A program made the position numbers and the translations under genes. Below the pieces are notes generated by a model, which searched no databases, was not told the DNA's origin, and saw nothing but the letters and a program-made list of their open reading frames with translations. A stretch of 64,000 bases of DNA, taken from positions 15,726 through 79,725 of the forward strand of contig NZ_JBEXCV010000023.1 of the NCBI RefSeq assembly GCF_040605455.1. The letters are read 5' to 3'. Every line of letters starts with the position of its first letter. Positions within the stretch are counted from its first letter, which is position 1. This document shows positions 24,450-33,924 of the stretch, piece by piece. The stretch is from Embleya sp040605455. Lineage in GTDB: Bacteria; Actinomycetota; Actinomycetes; Streptomycetales; Streptomycetaceae.

Positions 24450-24896
24450 GTGCGAAACGATGCGGGTGGCGGCGAAGACCGGGGCAGCGGCCCCCGGGGT
24501 GTGGCGCGGGGCGTGGTGGGATCGGCCCGGCAGTCGCGGAACACCGCCGTGGGGCGGTATGGCGAACGGGTCGCGGCCCGGTATCTGATCGAGGCCGGGA
24601 TGGCCGTCCTGGATCGGAACTGGCGCTGCCGCGACGGTGAGATCGACATCGTTGCCCGGGACGGGCCCACGCTCGTGGTGTGCGAGGTCAAGACTCGGCG
24701 GGCGGGCGGCTTCGAGCATCCGTTGGAGGCGGTCGGCGCGGTCAAGGCGGAGCGGCTGCGGGTGCTCGCGGAGCGCTGGCTGCTGGCCCACCCGGTCGGC
24801 GGCCCGCCGGGGCGCGAGGTGCGGATCGATCTGGTCGCCGTGCTCGCGGCCGCGCGCGGGGCGGCCCGGGTCGAGCACGTCCGGGGGGTGTGCTGA
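24450..24896 (+). CDS. yraN: YraN family (UPF0102) endonuclease-fold protein
   Basis: 148 residues from the GTG at 24450, chosen for the GGAGG eight bases upstream. The conserved part starts at RNTAVGRYGERVAARYL and contains the restriction-endonuclease-like core DGEIDIVARDGPTLVVCEVK (E..D..ExK). Family function is uncertain; it is often linked to DNA processing and lies beside yifB and dprA. In-frame GTG codons at 24378 and 24432 are alternatives, giving up to 172 residues. Confidence 0.88.
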   Translation: MRNDAGGGEDRGSGPRGVARGVVGSARQSRNTAVGRYGERVAARYLIEAGMAVLDRNWRCRDGEIDIVARDGPTLVVCEVKTRRAGGFEHPLEAVGAVKAERLRVLAERWLLAHPVGGPPGREVRIDLVAVLAAARGAARVEHVRGVC

Positions 24897-24898
24897 CC

Positions 24899-26509
24899 GT
24901 GGGCTTCGCACGCACCCGCTCGGTCACCCTGCTGGGCGTGGACGGCGTGGTGGTCGAGGTCCAGGCCGACCTGGAGCCCGGGGTGACCACGTTCACGCTG
25001 GTGGGCCTGCCGGACAAGACCCTCGTGGAATCCAGGGAGCGGGTCCGCGCCGCGCTGGTCAACAGCGGGGAGGAGTGGCCGCAGCGGCGGCTCACGGTGG
25101 GCCTGTCACCCGCGACCGTGCCCAAGACCGGATCCGGGTTCGACCTGCCGATCGCGGCCGCCGTGCTGGCCGCGGCGGGGGTGCTCGACCCCCGCGTGAT
25201 CGAGGACCTGGTGATGGTCGGCGAACTGGGCCTGGACGGGCGCCTGCGGCCGGTGCGCGGGGTACTGCCGGCGGTGATGGCCGCCGCTGCGGCGGGCTGC
25301 GCGCGGGTCGTGGTGCCCGCCGTGGTGGCCGGGGAGGCCGAACTGGTGCCCGGGATCACCGTGTGCGGGGTGACCTCGCTGCGCCACCTGCTCGCGCTGC
25401 TGCGCGGCGAACCGGTGCCCGCGCCGGAACACGCGGTGGCCGACATCGGCCTGGGACCGGACCCCCTGGCCGTGGTCGGCACCCTGGCCGCCGGCCCCGC
25501 GCCGGCCGGTGCGCGGCCGGCCGACCTGGCCGACGTCGCCGGACAGGACCGGGCCCGGCGGGCGCTGGAGGTGTGCGCGGCGGGCGGACACCACCTGTTC
25601 CTGCTCGGCAACCCGGGAGCGGGCAAGACGATGCTGGCCGAGCGGCTGCCCGGGATCCTGCCCGCGCTCGACGGCCCGGCCTCGCTGGAGGTCAGTGCCG
25701 TGCACTCGATCGCCGGCACGCTGCGCTCGGACCTGCCGCTGGTGACCACGCCGCCGTTCTGCGCGCCGCACCACAGCGCCACGATGCCCGCGATCGTGGG
25801 CGGCGGCAACGGCCTGCCCCGCCCGGGCGCGGTCTCTCTCGCCCATCGGGGCGTGCTGTTCCTGGACGAGAGCCCGGAGTTCGCCGGCCGGGTCCTGGAC
25901 GCGCTGCGGCAGCCGCTGGAGTCGGGCACGGTCACGGTCGCGCGCAGCGGCGGGATGTTGTGCTTCCCGGCGCGGTTCCTGCTGGTGATGGCGGCCAACC
26001 CGTGTCCGTGCGGGCGGTTCTCCGGGCGCGGCCTGGACTGCACGTGCTCGGTGCTGATGCGGCACAAGTACCTCTCCCGATTGTCCGGGCCGCTGATGGA
26101 CCGGATCGACGTGCGGGTCACCGTGGACGCGGTCTCCCGGGCCGAGCTGTTCGCGCCCGAGGGGTCGGGGGAGCGGTCGGCGGTGGTGGCCGCGCGGGTG
26201 CTCGCGGCCCGGGAGCGGGCCGCACGGCGGCTGGCCGGGACCGGGTGGGCGGTCAACGCCGAGGTGCCCGGGCGCGAGCTGCGCACCCGCTGGCGCGTCG
26301 ATCCGGACGCGCTGGATCGGGCCGCCCGGGACATGGAGCGCGGCCTGCTCACCGCCCGCGGCCTGGATCGGGTGTTGCGGGTCGCCTGGACCGTCGCCGA
26401 CCTGCGCGGGCACGAGCGGCCCGGCCGGGCCGATGTGGACGCGGCCCTGGAACTGCGGACCGGCATCGTCCGGGGCGACTCGGCCGGCGACGACGAGCCC
26501 GCGCCGTGA
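24899..26509 (+). CDS. comM: YifB/ComM-like AAA+ ATPase (Mg-chelatase-like)
   Basis: 536 residues. An N-terminal Lon-S5-like domain (about 20-140, LVGLPDKTLVESRERVRAAL) is followed by an AAA+ domain with Walker A GNPGAGKTMLAE (about 237) and Walker B LFLDESPEF, and a C-terminal Mg-chelatase domain. ComM is a hexameric helicase that promotes branch migration during uptake of DNA. The GTG at 24899 (MGFARTRS) begins two bases after yraN ends. Its stop overlaps the dprA start (GTGA). Confidence 0.93.
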   Translation: MGFARTRSVTLLGVDGVVVEVQADLEPGVTTFTLVGLPDKTLVESRERVRAALVNSGEEWPQRRLTVGLSPATVPKTGSGFDLPIAAAVLAAAGVLDPRVIEDLVMVGELGLDGRLRPVRGVLPAVMAAAAAGCARVVVPAVVAGEAELVPGITVCGVTSLRHLLALLRGEPVPAPEHAVADIGLGPDPLAVVGTLAAGPAPAGARPADLADVAGQDRARRALEVCAAGGHHLFLLGNPGAGKTMLAERLPGILPALDGPASLEVSAVHSIAGTLRSDLPLVTTPPFCAPHHSATMPAIVGGGNGLPRPGAVSLAHRGVLFLDESPEFAGRVLDALRQPLESGTVTVARSGGMLCFPARFLLVMAANPCPCGRFSGRGLDCTCSVLMRHKYLSRLSGPLMDRIDVRVTVDAVSRAELFAPEGSGERSAVVAARVLAARERAARRLAGTGWAVNAEVPGRELRTRWRVDPDALDRAARDMERGLLTARGLDRVLRVAWTVADLRGHERPGRADVDAALELRTGIVRGDSAGDDEPAP

Positions 26510-27675
26510 CGGGGCCGGAGCCGCTGCCCTGGGGCGAGTGGGACCCGCTCGCCCGGGACGCCGCGGCGGAGCGGGTGGCCCGGGCGGCGCTGACCCGCTT
26601 GGTGGAGCCGGGTGACGCGGCGTTCGGCCGCGCGGTGCGCACCCATGGCGCGGCCCGGCTGCTGGCCGACCTGCGGGCGGGCGCCGCGTTGCCGGTCGAG
26701 CTGGCCCGGCGGGATCCGGCCGGCTACCGGGTCCGACTGGGCGGGCACGACCCGGAGCGGGATCTGGCGCGGATCGCCGGGCTCGGCGGTGCCTTCGTGG
26801 TCCCCGGCGATCCTGGCTGGCCCACCCAGCTCGACGACCTCGGGGACGCCCGGCCGCTGGGCCTGTGGGCGCGCGGTGCGGCGCCGCTGCGGCTCGCCGC
26901 GCTGCGTTCGGTGGCGGTGGTGGGCGCGCGGGCGTGCACCGACTACGGCACGCATGTGGCCGCGACGCTGGCCGCCGACCTGGCCGAGGCGGGCTGGACG
27001 GTGGTCTCGGGCGGCGCCTACGGGGTGGACGCCGCCGCACACCGCGGCGCGCTCGTGGTGGACGGCCCCACCGTCGCGGTGCTCGCGTGCGGAATCGACG
27101 TGAACTACCCGCGCGGACACGAACGGCTGCTCGCCCGGATCGCCGACGAGGGCACCCTGGTCACCGAGCTGCCGCCCGGGGCGCATCCCACCCGATACCG
27201 CTTCGTCGAGCGCAACCGGGTGATCGCGGCGCTGACCCGGGGCACCGTGGTGGTCGAGGCGGCGCTGCGCAGCGGTGCCCTGATCAGCGCGCGCCGGGCG
27301 GCGCGGCTGGGCCGCCAGGTGATGGGCGTGCCGGGGCCGGTCGGCTCGCCGAGTTCGGCCGGCGTGCACGCGCTGCTGCGCGAGCCGGGCTCGGTGCTGA
27401 TCACCCGGGCGGCCGAGGTGATCGAACAGGTGGGCCTGATCGGCGACGACCTCGCGCCGGTGTTGTCCGGCCCGGTCCGGCCGGGCGACGATCTGGCGCC
27501 GGCGACGCGCCGGATCCTGGAGACGGTGCCGACCCGGGGCGCGTCGTCCACGGCGCAGATCGCCCGCGAGGCCGGCGTTGCACCCGCAGCCACCCGCCGC
27601 CATCTCGACGTCCTGGCCGCCCGCGAACTGGTCGATCGCACCTCGAAGGGGTGGCGTCGCCGTGGCGGTGCTTGA
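26506..27675 (+). CDS. dprA: DNA-processing protein DprA
   Basis: Loads RecA on incoming single-stranded DNA; 389 residues. A Rossmann-fold core (about 125-330) contains the landmarks SVAVVGARACTDYGTHVA, VVSGGAYGVDAAAHRGAL, FVERNRVIAALTRGTVVVEA and QVMGVPGPVGSPSSAGVH. A C-terminal winged helix (about 325-389) contains STAQIAREAGVAPAATRRHL. It starts with GTG inside the comM stop. Streptomycetes are not known to be naturally competent, so its role may be in recombination during conjugation. Confidence 0.95.
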   Translation: MTGPEPLPWGEWDPLARDAAAERVARAALTRLVEPGDAAFGRAVRTHGAARLLADLRAGAALPVELARRDPAGYRVRLGGHDPERDLARIAGLGGAFVVPGDPGWPTQLDDLGDARPLGLWARGAAPLRLAALRSVAVVGARACTDYGTHVAATLAADLAEAGWTVVSGGAYGVDAAAHRGALVVDGPTVAVLACGIDVNYPRGHERLLARIADEGTLVTELPPGAHPTRYRFVERNRVIAALTRGTVVVEAALRSGALISARRAARLGRQVMGVPGPVGSPSSAGVHALLREPGSVLITRAAEVIEQVGLIGDDLAPVLSGPVRPGDDLAPATRRILETVPTRGASSTAQIAREAGVAPAATRRHLDVLAARELVDRTSKGWRRRGGA

Positions 27676-27735
27676 CCTGGGGCGGCAGCGATCATCACCG
27701 TGAGGGGAGGCCCAATCGAGGAGGTGCCATACCCC

Positions 27736-28275
27736 GTGACCGAGGAGAACGTGGCCGAGGCTGCGGCCGAGGAAGGGGACATCCGCGGCCCCGACCGGAT
27801 CGCCCCGCAGCCGGCCGCGCTTGCCCGACCGGACCGCGACCGGTCACCGCGGTTCGGCCGGTTCGCGCGCACCCGGCACGAGATCGCCCCCGGTCCGCTC
27901 GAACGCGCGTGCCCGGTCGATCTCGGCGACGTTCGACGACACGCCCGTAGCGGCCCGCGACCTCGTGGCCGCGTCGACGTCCGAGCGGGCACCCGGTGCG
28001 GCGGGTACGCCCGTTCGGGCCGGCACGATCGCCGTGCACGGGCGCGCCACGGCGCGGACTCCGAGCACGGTCGGGCACACGCGCACGCCGCCCCGGGCCG
28101 GCCGCGTCCGGTACCCCCTCGATCGGTGGATCATCGCCGGTGGGCGGCACCGCGCGGGCCGAATCCGGCGCACCGCCCGCCGTCCGGTCGAACCGCCGGC
28201 CCGGCCGCCCCGACCGTCGCTCCGGGCCCTCGGGGAGGCCGCCTTCGCGCGCCCGCCCGAATCCGCCGGGGGTGA
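27736..28275 (+). CDS. Hypothetical protein, uncertain gene
   Basis: The 745 bp between dprA and whiG have no recognisable gene. The best candidate starts at the GTG at 27736, nine bases after a strong GAGGAGGTG, with an acidic N terminus (VTEENVAEAAAEEGDIRGPD). After about codon 65 the frame becomes Arg/Pro-rich and low in quality, while a neighbouring frame (from about 27930) looks more protein-like (FDDTPVAARDLVAASTSERA). This may be a frameshifted or decaying gene. No family recognised. Confidence 0.3.
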   Translation: MTEENVAEAAAEEGDIRGPDRIAPQPAALARPDRDRSPRFGRFARTRHEIAPGPLERACPVDLGDVRRHARSGPRPRGRVDVRAGTRCGGYARSGRHDRRARARHGADSEHGRAHAHAAPGRPRPVPPRSVDHRRWAAPRGPNPAHRPPSGRTAGPAAPTVAPGPRGGRLRAPARIRRG

Positions 28276-28421
28276 TCCGCGCGCCCCCGGCCGCACCGCC
28301 GCGACCCGGCCGACCCGGGCCGGGCAAGCCATTCGTAGCGCTCGGGAGTCGTCAGGTCACGCTACGCTCGCGAAGACCCAGATCTGCACGCACGTCTTTG
28401 TGGAACGACTCAAGGCCACGT

Positions 28422-29270
28422 ATGCCCAAGCAAACCCCAGGGCGTAAGAGCGCCACCGCGGCCGCGTCCCAGGACGGACCGGCCGTCACCGTCGAGGACG
28501 GTGGCGCTTCCAACCGCGCGCTGGAGAACCTCTGGAGCGACTTCAAGCGCTCGGGCGATCCCACCCTGCGGGAACGCCTCATCCTGAATTACTCGCCGCT
28601 CGTGAAGTACGTCGCCGGGCGCGTCGGCGTCGGCCTTCCGGCCAACGTGGACCAGGCAGACTTCGTCTCGTACGGGATGTTCGGCCTGATCGACGCGATC
28701 GAGAAGTTCGACCTCGACCGCGCGATCAAGTTCGAGACGTACGCGATCAGCCGCATCCGAGGCGCGATCATCGACGAACTGCGCGCGCTGGACTGGATCC
28801 CCCGGTCCGTGCGGCAGAAGGCCCGCGCGGTCGAACTGGCCTACGCGGGCCTGGAGGCCAAGCTCAATCGCACGCCCTCGGAGGTCGAGGTCGCCCGCGA
28901 GATGGGCATCGCGCTGGAGGACCTGCACGCGATCTTCAGCCAGCTCTCGCTGATCAATGTGATGGCCCTGGACGAACTCCTGCACACCGGGCAGGACGGC
29001 GGCGATCGGCTCAGCCTGGTGGACACGCTGGAGGACACCACCGCCGACGACCCGGTCGAGGTGGCCGAGAGCCGAGAGATGCGGCACCTGCTCGCCCGGG
29101 CGGTCAACGCGCTGCCCGAACGGGAGAAGACCGTCGTGACGCTCTACTACTTCGAGGGCCTGACCCTGTCCCAGATCGGCCAGGTGCTCGGAGTCACCGA
29201 GAGCCGAACCTGCCAGATCCACACCAAGGCGGTGCTCCAACTGCGCGGCAAGTTGTCCGACGCGCGGTGA
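28422..29270 (+). CDS. whiG: RNA polymerase sigma factor WhiG (FliA family)
   Basis: Sigma factor that starts sporulation of aerial hyphae in Streptomyces; 282 residues. Region 2 contains FVSYGMFGLIDAIEKFDLDR and KFETYAISRIRGAIIDELRA. Region 3 is about 130-180 (LNRTPSEVEVAREMGI). Region 4 helix-turn-helix is LTLSQIGQVLGVTESRTCQI. The start MPKQTPGRKSA matches Streptomyces WhiG. Activity is normally held by RsiG with c-di-GMP; no rsiG is adjacent. The ATG at 28422 follows AAGG. Confidence 0.95.
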   Translation: MPKQTPGRKSATAAASQDGPAVTVEDGGASNRALENLWSDFKRSGDPTLRERLILNYSPLVKYVAGRVGVGLPANVDQADFVSYGMFGLIDAIEKFDLDRAIKFETYAISRIRGAIIDELRALDWIPRSVRQKARAVELAYAGLEAKLNRTPSEVEVAREMGIALEDLHAIFSQLSLINVMALDELLHTGQDGGDRLSLVDTLEDTTADDPVEVAESREMRHLLARAVNALPEREKTVVTLYYFEGLTLSQIGQVLGVTESRTCQIHTKAVLQLRGKLSDAR

Positions 29271-29335
29271 AGGTTCCCCCGTTGTTCGCGGCCCGGCCTT
29301 CGTCGAATGTCGGTGCGATTCCTTAATGTGGACAA

Positions 29336-30643
29336 GTGGACAGCAATACGGCAGGCACGACAGGACTTCCCGCGTCTCGGCCCGGGGCAAAGGATCGAAC
29401 CCGACAGGGCCACTACGGCTTCGAGGACCTCGCCCGCTGGGTTCCCGAACCCAACAAGCGGCCCGGGCGCACGGCGTTCGAGCGCGACCGGGCTCGGGTG
29501 CTGCACTCGGCCGCGCTGCGCCGACTCGCGGGCAAGACCCAGGTCGTGGTCCCCGGCGAGACCGCCGCCGCAGGCCAGGACAGCCCGCGCACCCGGCTCA
29601 CCCACTCGCTCGAATGCGCCCAGATCGGCCGTGAGCTGGGCCAGGCCCTGGGCTGCGACCCCGACCTGGTGGAGACCGCGTGCCTGGCCCACGACCTCGG
29701 CCACCCGCCGTTCGGCCACAACGGCGAACGTGCCCTCGACGAGGCGGCCAAGACCTGCGGCGGCTTCGAGGGCAACGCACAGAGCCTGCGCCTGCTCACC
29801 CGGCTCGAACCCAAGACGTTCGGCCCCGACGGCCGCAGCGTGGGCCTGAACCTGACCCGCGCCGGCTTGGACGCGGTGCTCAAGTACCCGTGGCCGCGCC
29901 GCCGGGACACACATTCCTACGGTGCCTACGACGACGACCGGGCCGTCTTCGACTGGGTGCGTGCCGACGCCGACCCGAACCGCCGTTGCCTGGAGGCCCA
30001 GGTGATGGACTGGTCCGACGACGTCGCCTACTCGGTGCACGACCTGGAGGACGCGGTGCAATCGCACCGGCTCGACCTGGTTCGGCTGCGCGACCCGGGC
30101 GAACGGCGCGAGCTGCTCGACCTCACCGTGCGCCGCTACCGCCCCGACTGCGCGGCCGACGAACTCGGCGAGGCGCTGGACCGATTGCTCGCGCTCGACT
30201 TCTGGCCGGTGGGCTACGACGGCTCGCGCCGGGCCCAGGCCCGGCTCAAGAACGCCACCAGCGGCCTGATCGGCCGCTTCTGCCTGGCCGCCGAACACGC
30301 CACCCGCGAGCTGTACGGCACCGACCCGGTCACCCGCTACGCCGCCGACCTGATCGTCCCGCGCGACATCCGCCTCGAATGCGCCGTGCTCAAGGCGGTC
30401 ACCGCGCGCTACGTGATGGCCCGCGAGGGTGCCGACCGGCTGCGCGAGCGCCAGCGCGCGGTGATCACCGAGCTGGTCGAACTGCTCGTGGCCGGCGGCC
30501 CCGAGGTCCTGGACGCGTCGCTGCGCGAGGACTGGGACCGGGCAGCCGACGACGCGGCCCGGCTGCGGGTGGTCGTGGACCAGGTGGCCTCGCTCACCGA
30601 CCGCGCCGCGATCACCCTGCACGCCGCGCTGAGCTCGCGGTGA
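29336..30643 (+). CDS. dgt: dGTPase-like HD-domain triphosphohydrolase
   Basis: 435 residues, of the deoxyguanosinetriphosphate triphosphohydrolase-like group. Metal-binding HD signature: RLTHSLECAQIGRELG and CLAHDLGHPPFGHNGE, with a further DWSDDVAYSVHDLED. It removes triphosphate from dNTPs, limiting the pool. TAATGT (29324-29329) ends six bases before the GTG at 29336, so translation may start leaderless. dnaG lies 52 bp downstream, a common pairing in actinomycetes. Confidence 0.93.
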   Translation: MDSNTAGTTGLPASRPGAKDRTRQGHYGFEDLARWVPEPNKRPGRTAFERDRARVLHSAALRRLAGKTQVVVPGETAAAGQDSPRTRLTHSLECAQIGRELGQALGCDPDLVETACLAHDLGHPPFGHNGERALDEAAKTCGGFEGNAQSLRLLTRLEPKTFGPDGRSVGLNLTRAGLDAVLKYPWPRRRDTHSYGAYDDDRAVFDWVRADADPNRRCLEAQVMDWSDDVAYSVHDLEDAVQSHRLDLVRLRDPGERRELLDLTVRRYRPDCAADELGEALDRLLALDFWPVGYDGSRRAQARLKNATSGLIGRFCLAAEHATRELYGTDPVTRYAADLIVPRDIRLECAVLKAVTARYVMAREGADRLRERQRAVITELVELLVAGGPEVLDASLREDWDRAADDAARLRVVVDQVASLTDRAAITLHAALSSR

Positions 30644-30695
30644 GCCGCCCGGCCGCCGCCGACGCGCACCGCGCGGACCCGTAGACTCGACGATC

Positions 30696-32630
30696 GTGGC
30701 CGGCCGTATCCGTGAGGAAGACGTCAGGCGGGTCCGCGAGACGGCACGCATCGCGGAGATCGCCGAACAACATCTGCAACTGCGCAACGCGGGCGGAGGA
30801 AACTTCAAGGGGCTGTGCCCCTTCCACGACGAGAAGTCCCCGTCCTTCCAGGTCAGCCCGGCGAAGAACCTCTGGTACTGCTTCGGCTGCGGCGAAGGCG
30901 GCGACGTTCTCGACTTCGTCATGCGCCTGGACCACACCACGTTCTCGGAGACCGTGGAGCGGCTGGCGCAGCAGTACGGCATCGAGCTGCGCTACGAGGA
31001 GGGCGGCTACACGCCGGGCCGCCAGCAGGGCCGACGCACCCGCCTGGTCGAGGCGCACAAGATCGCCGCGCGCTGGTTCGCCGATCAGCTCGGCAGCCCC
31101 GAGGCGGAGACCGCCCGCCAGTTCCTCGCCGACCGCGGCTTCGAGCAGGACGCCGCCGAACGGTTCGCGCTCGGCTACGCGCCCAAGGGTTGGGAGAACC
31201 TGGTCCGCTTCCTGCGCGGCAAGGGCTTCACCCCGCAGGAGATGCTCGAGGGCGGCCTGGCCAGCGAGGGCCGCAACGGCCCGATGGACCGCTTCCGGGG
31301 CCGGTTGATCTGGCCCATCCGCGACATCACCGGCGACGTGATCGGCTTCGGCGCGCGCAAGCTCTACGACGACGACAACGGCCCCAAATACCTGAACACC
31401 CCCGAGACCCCGATCTACAAGAAGTCCCAGGTGCTGTACGGCCTGGACCTGGCCAAGAAGGAGATCGCCAAGTCCGGCCGGGCGGTCATCGTCGAAGGCT
31501 ACACCGACGTGATGGCCTGCCACCTCGCCGGCGCGGGCACCGCGATCGCCACGTGCGGCACCTCCTTCGGCGACGAGCACATCAAGGTGCTGCGTCGGCT
31601 GCTGATGGACTCCGGCGAGTTCCGCGGCGAGGTGATCTTCACCTTCGACGGCGACGCGGCGGGCCAAAAGGCCGCGCTGCGGGCATTCGAGGAGGACCAG
31701 AAGTTCGTCACCCGCACCTTCGTCGCGGTCGAGCCGGGCGGCCTGGACCCGTGCGACCTGCGGCTCGAGCAGGGCGACGAGGCCGTGCTCGGCCTGATCG
31801 ACGCACGCGTCCCGCTCTTCGAGTTCGCCATCAAGTCCCGGATCGAGGGCCACGACCTGTCCACCGCCGAGGGCCGGGTGGCCGCTCTGGACGCGGCCGC
31901 GCCGGTCATCGCGGGCATCAAGGACCAAGCCCTGCGGCACACCTACGCGGTCCGGCTCGACTCGATGCTCGGCTTCCTGGACGAGAGATTCGTGGTCGCC
32001 CGGGTCGCCCAGGTCAACCGGTGGCAGCGCGAGCGCGCCGCACGCGGCGAGCGGGGCACTCAGCAGGGCCAGGTCCCGGCGCAGCCCGGCCGGCAACCGC
32101 AGGCCCCGCAGCGACCGGCCGGCTTCCGGCCCGATCCGCGCGACATGTGCCAGGCCGTGCAACGCGAGGTGCTCAAGCTCGCGTTGCAGGCTCCCGCGTT
32201 GGTGGCGCCGGCGTTCGACCACTACGAGGTCGACGAGTTCACCGCGCCGCCGTACGCGGCCGTGCGCGCGGCGATCGCTGTCGCCGGCGGCGTGTGCTGC
32301 GAGCTCGCGCAGACCCCGAACTGGGTCGCCGAGGTGCGCACGGCCGCACCCGACGACACCGTCCGGCACATGGTCACCGAACTCGCCGTGGAGAGCCTGC
32401 ACCGCACCGCCGACCCGGACCGGGCCTACGCCGACGGCAACCTGGTCCGGCTGCGGGTGTTCTCCGCCGAACGCCGGATCGCGGACGCCAAGTCCCGCCT
32501 GCTGCGCATCGATCCGGTCCGCGACGCGGACGAATACGCGCTGGTCTGGCAGGAGCTGACCACCCTGGAGACGTACAAGCGCGCCCTGCTCGACCGAGGC
32601 GCCGAGGCGCTGTACGCCCCCGGCGGCTGA
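30696..32630 (+). CDS. dnaG: DNA primase DnaG
   Basis: Makes RNA primers at the replication fork; 644 residues. N-terminal zinc finger with Cys41, His44, Cys62 and Cys65 (CPFHDEKSP, WYCFGCGEGGD). Catalytic core with TOPRIM motifs VIVEGYTDVMACHLAG (about 265) and FTFDGDAAGQKAA (about 315). A Gln/Pro-rich linker near residue 450 precedes the helicase-binding C-terminal domain. TAGACT (30682-30687) ends eight bases before the GTG start, again a leaderless arrangement. Confidence 0.97.
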   Translation: MAGRIREEDVRRVRETARIAEIAEQHLQLRNAGGGNFKGLCPFHDEKSPSFQVSPAKNLWYCFGCGEGGDVLDFVMRLDHTTFSETVERLAQQYGIELRYEEGGYTPGRQQGRRTRLVEAHKIAARWFADQLGSPEAETARQFLADRGFEQDAAERFALGYAPKGWENLVRFLRGKGFTPQEMLEGGLASEGRNGPMDRFRGRLIWPIRDITGDVIGFGARKLYDDDNGPKYLNTPETPIYKKSQVLYGLDLAKKEIAKSGRAVIVEGYTDVMACHLAGAGTAIATCGTSFGDEHIKVLRRLLMDSGEFRGEVIFTFDGDAAGQKAALRAFEEDQKFVTRTFVAVEPGGLDPCDLRLEQGDEAVLGLIDARVPLFEFAIKSRIEGHDLSTAEGRVAALDAAAPVIAGIKDQALRHTYAVRLDSMLGFLDERFVVARVAQVNRWQRERAARGERGTQQGQVPAQPGRQPQAPQRPAGFRPDPRDMCQAVQREVLKLALQAPALVAPAFDHYEVDEFTAPPYAAVRAAIAVAGGVCCELAQTPNWVAEVRTAAPDDTVRHMVTELAVESLHRTADPDRAYADGNLVRLRVFSAERRIADAKSRLLRIDPVRDADEYALVWQELTTLETYKRALLDRGAEALYAPGG

Positions 32631-32755
32631 CCCGACGGCGGGAAACCGACCCCGCCCGGTCCGGCCACGTCGGTGTGCCCCAGCCGCCGCCGGCCGGCGA
32701 GAATTCCGCGCCGGACTCTCGGCTACAGGCCCCCTCGTACAGCAGACTGGGGAAG

Positions 32756-33883
32756 GTGCATCGGCACACCAGAGGGGGGAAAACGCCCGGCGGTGACCCC
32801 ACCCACACGGATCGGACGGATGAGCCTGAACCGGGCCCGGCCACCGTCCTCACGGAGCACGCCACCCCAGGAACCGCGCCACCCACACCATCCGCGCCGG
32901 CCGCGGCCGAAGGCGTCGAACGACCGGCCGCCGACGGCGAACCCGAGGACGCCCCGCGCACGGTGGAGTCCGGCGGCTCGTCCGCCGACCTGCTGCGCCA
33001 ATACCTGCGCGAGATCGGCCGGGTGCCGCTGCTGAGCGCCGCGGACGAGGTCGACCTGGCCCGTCGGGTCGAGGCCGGCCTGTTCGCCGAGGAACGCCTG
33101 CTCGGCGACCCGCCCACCGACCCCGCCGTCCACGACGCGCTGGCCACCCTGGTCCGCGACGGAGAACGGGCCAAGCGCCGCCTGATCGAGGCAAACCTGC
33201 GCCTGGTGGTCTCGATCGCCAAGCGCTACATCGGGCGCGGCCTGGGCCTGCTCGACCTGGTCCAGGAGGGCAACCTGGGCCTGATCCGGGCGGTGGAGAA
33301 GTTCGACTACACCCGTGGCTACAAGTTCTCCACCTACGCGACATGGTGGATCCGCCAGGCGATGAGCCGGGCGCTGGCCGACCAGGCCCGCACCATCCGG
33401 GTCCCGGTCCACGTGGTCGAACTGATCAACCGGGTCATCCGGGTGCAGCGCCGACTGCTCCAGGAACGCGGCGAGGAGCCCACCGCCAAGGACGTCGGCG
33501 AGGTGCTCGACCTGACCGCCGAGCGGGTCACCGAGATCCTGCGACTGGCCCAGGAGCCGGTGTCCCTGCACACTCCGGTCGGCGAGGACGAGGTGCTGCT
33601 CGGTGACATCGTCGAGGACACCGACGCGACCTCCCCGGCCGAGGCCGCCGCCTCCCTGATGTTGCGCGAACACCTGGAGGCACTGCTGTCCACGCTGGGC
33701 GACCGCGAGCGCCGGGTGGTGCAACTGCGTTACGGGCTCGCCGACGGCGAACCGCACACCCTGGAGGAGATCGGCCGGGTCTTCGGGGTGACCCGCGAGC
33801 GCATACGCCAGATCGAGTCGCGCACCCTGTCCCGACTCCGCGAGCGGTCCTACTCGGAGCAACTGCGGGGATATCTCGACTGA
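32756..33883 (+). CDS. hrdA: Group 2 RNA polymerase sigma factor, HrdA-like
   Basis: 375 residues. After a ~70-residue Pro/Glu-rich leader comes region 1.2 (DLLRQYLREIGRVPLLSAAD), region 2 with RLVVSIAKRYIGRGLGLLDL and YKFSTYATWWIRQAMSRAL, region 3, and region 4.2 with TLEEIGRVFGVTRERIRQIE. It lacks the long region 1.1 of the principal sigma HrdB. The hrdA name rests on its place beside dnaG and is inference. CAGACT (32743-32748) ends seven bases before the GTG I chose. Confidence 0.85.
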   Translation: MHRHTRGGKTPGGDPTHTDRTDEPEPGPATVLTEHATPGTAPPTPSAPAAAEGVERPAADGEPEDAPRTVESGGSSADLLRQYLREIGRVPLLSAADEVDLARRVEAGLFAEERLLGDPPTDPAVHDALATLVRDGERAKRRLIEANLRLVVSIAKRYIGRGLGLLDLVQEGNLGLIRAVEKFDYTRGYKFSTYATWWIRQAMSRALADQARTIRVPVHVVELINRVIRVQRRLLQERGEEPTAKDVGEVLDLTAERVTEILRLAQEPVSLHTPVGEDEVLLGDIVEDTDATSPAEAAASLMLREHLEALLSTLGDRERRVVQLRYGLADGEPHTLEEIGRVFGVTRERIRQIESRTLSRLRERSYSEQLRGYLD

Positions 33884-33924
33884 TCCCTACCGTTCCGGTG
33901 TCCTGGTGCTGTCAGAATTCGCCC

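Noticed and set aside
24637..26505. Upstream 620-codon extension of the dprA frame through comM
   Set aside because: It is an Arg/Gly/Ala-rich shadow in another phase of yraN and comM; DprA similarity begins at 26506.
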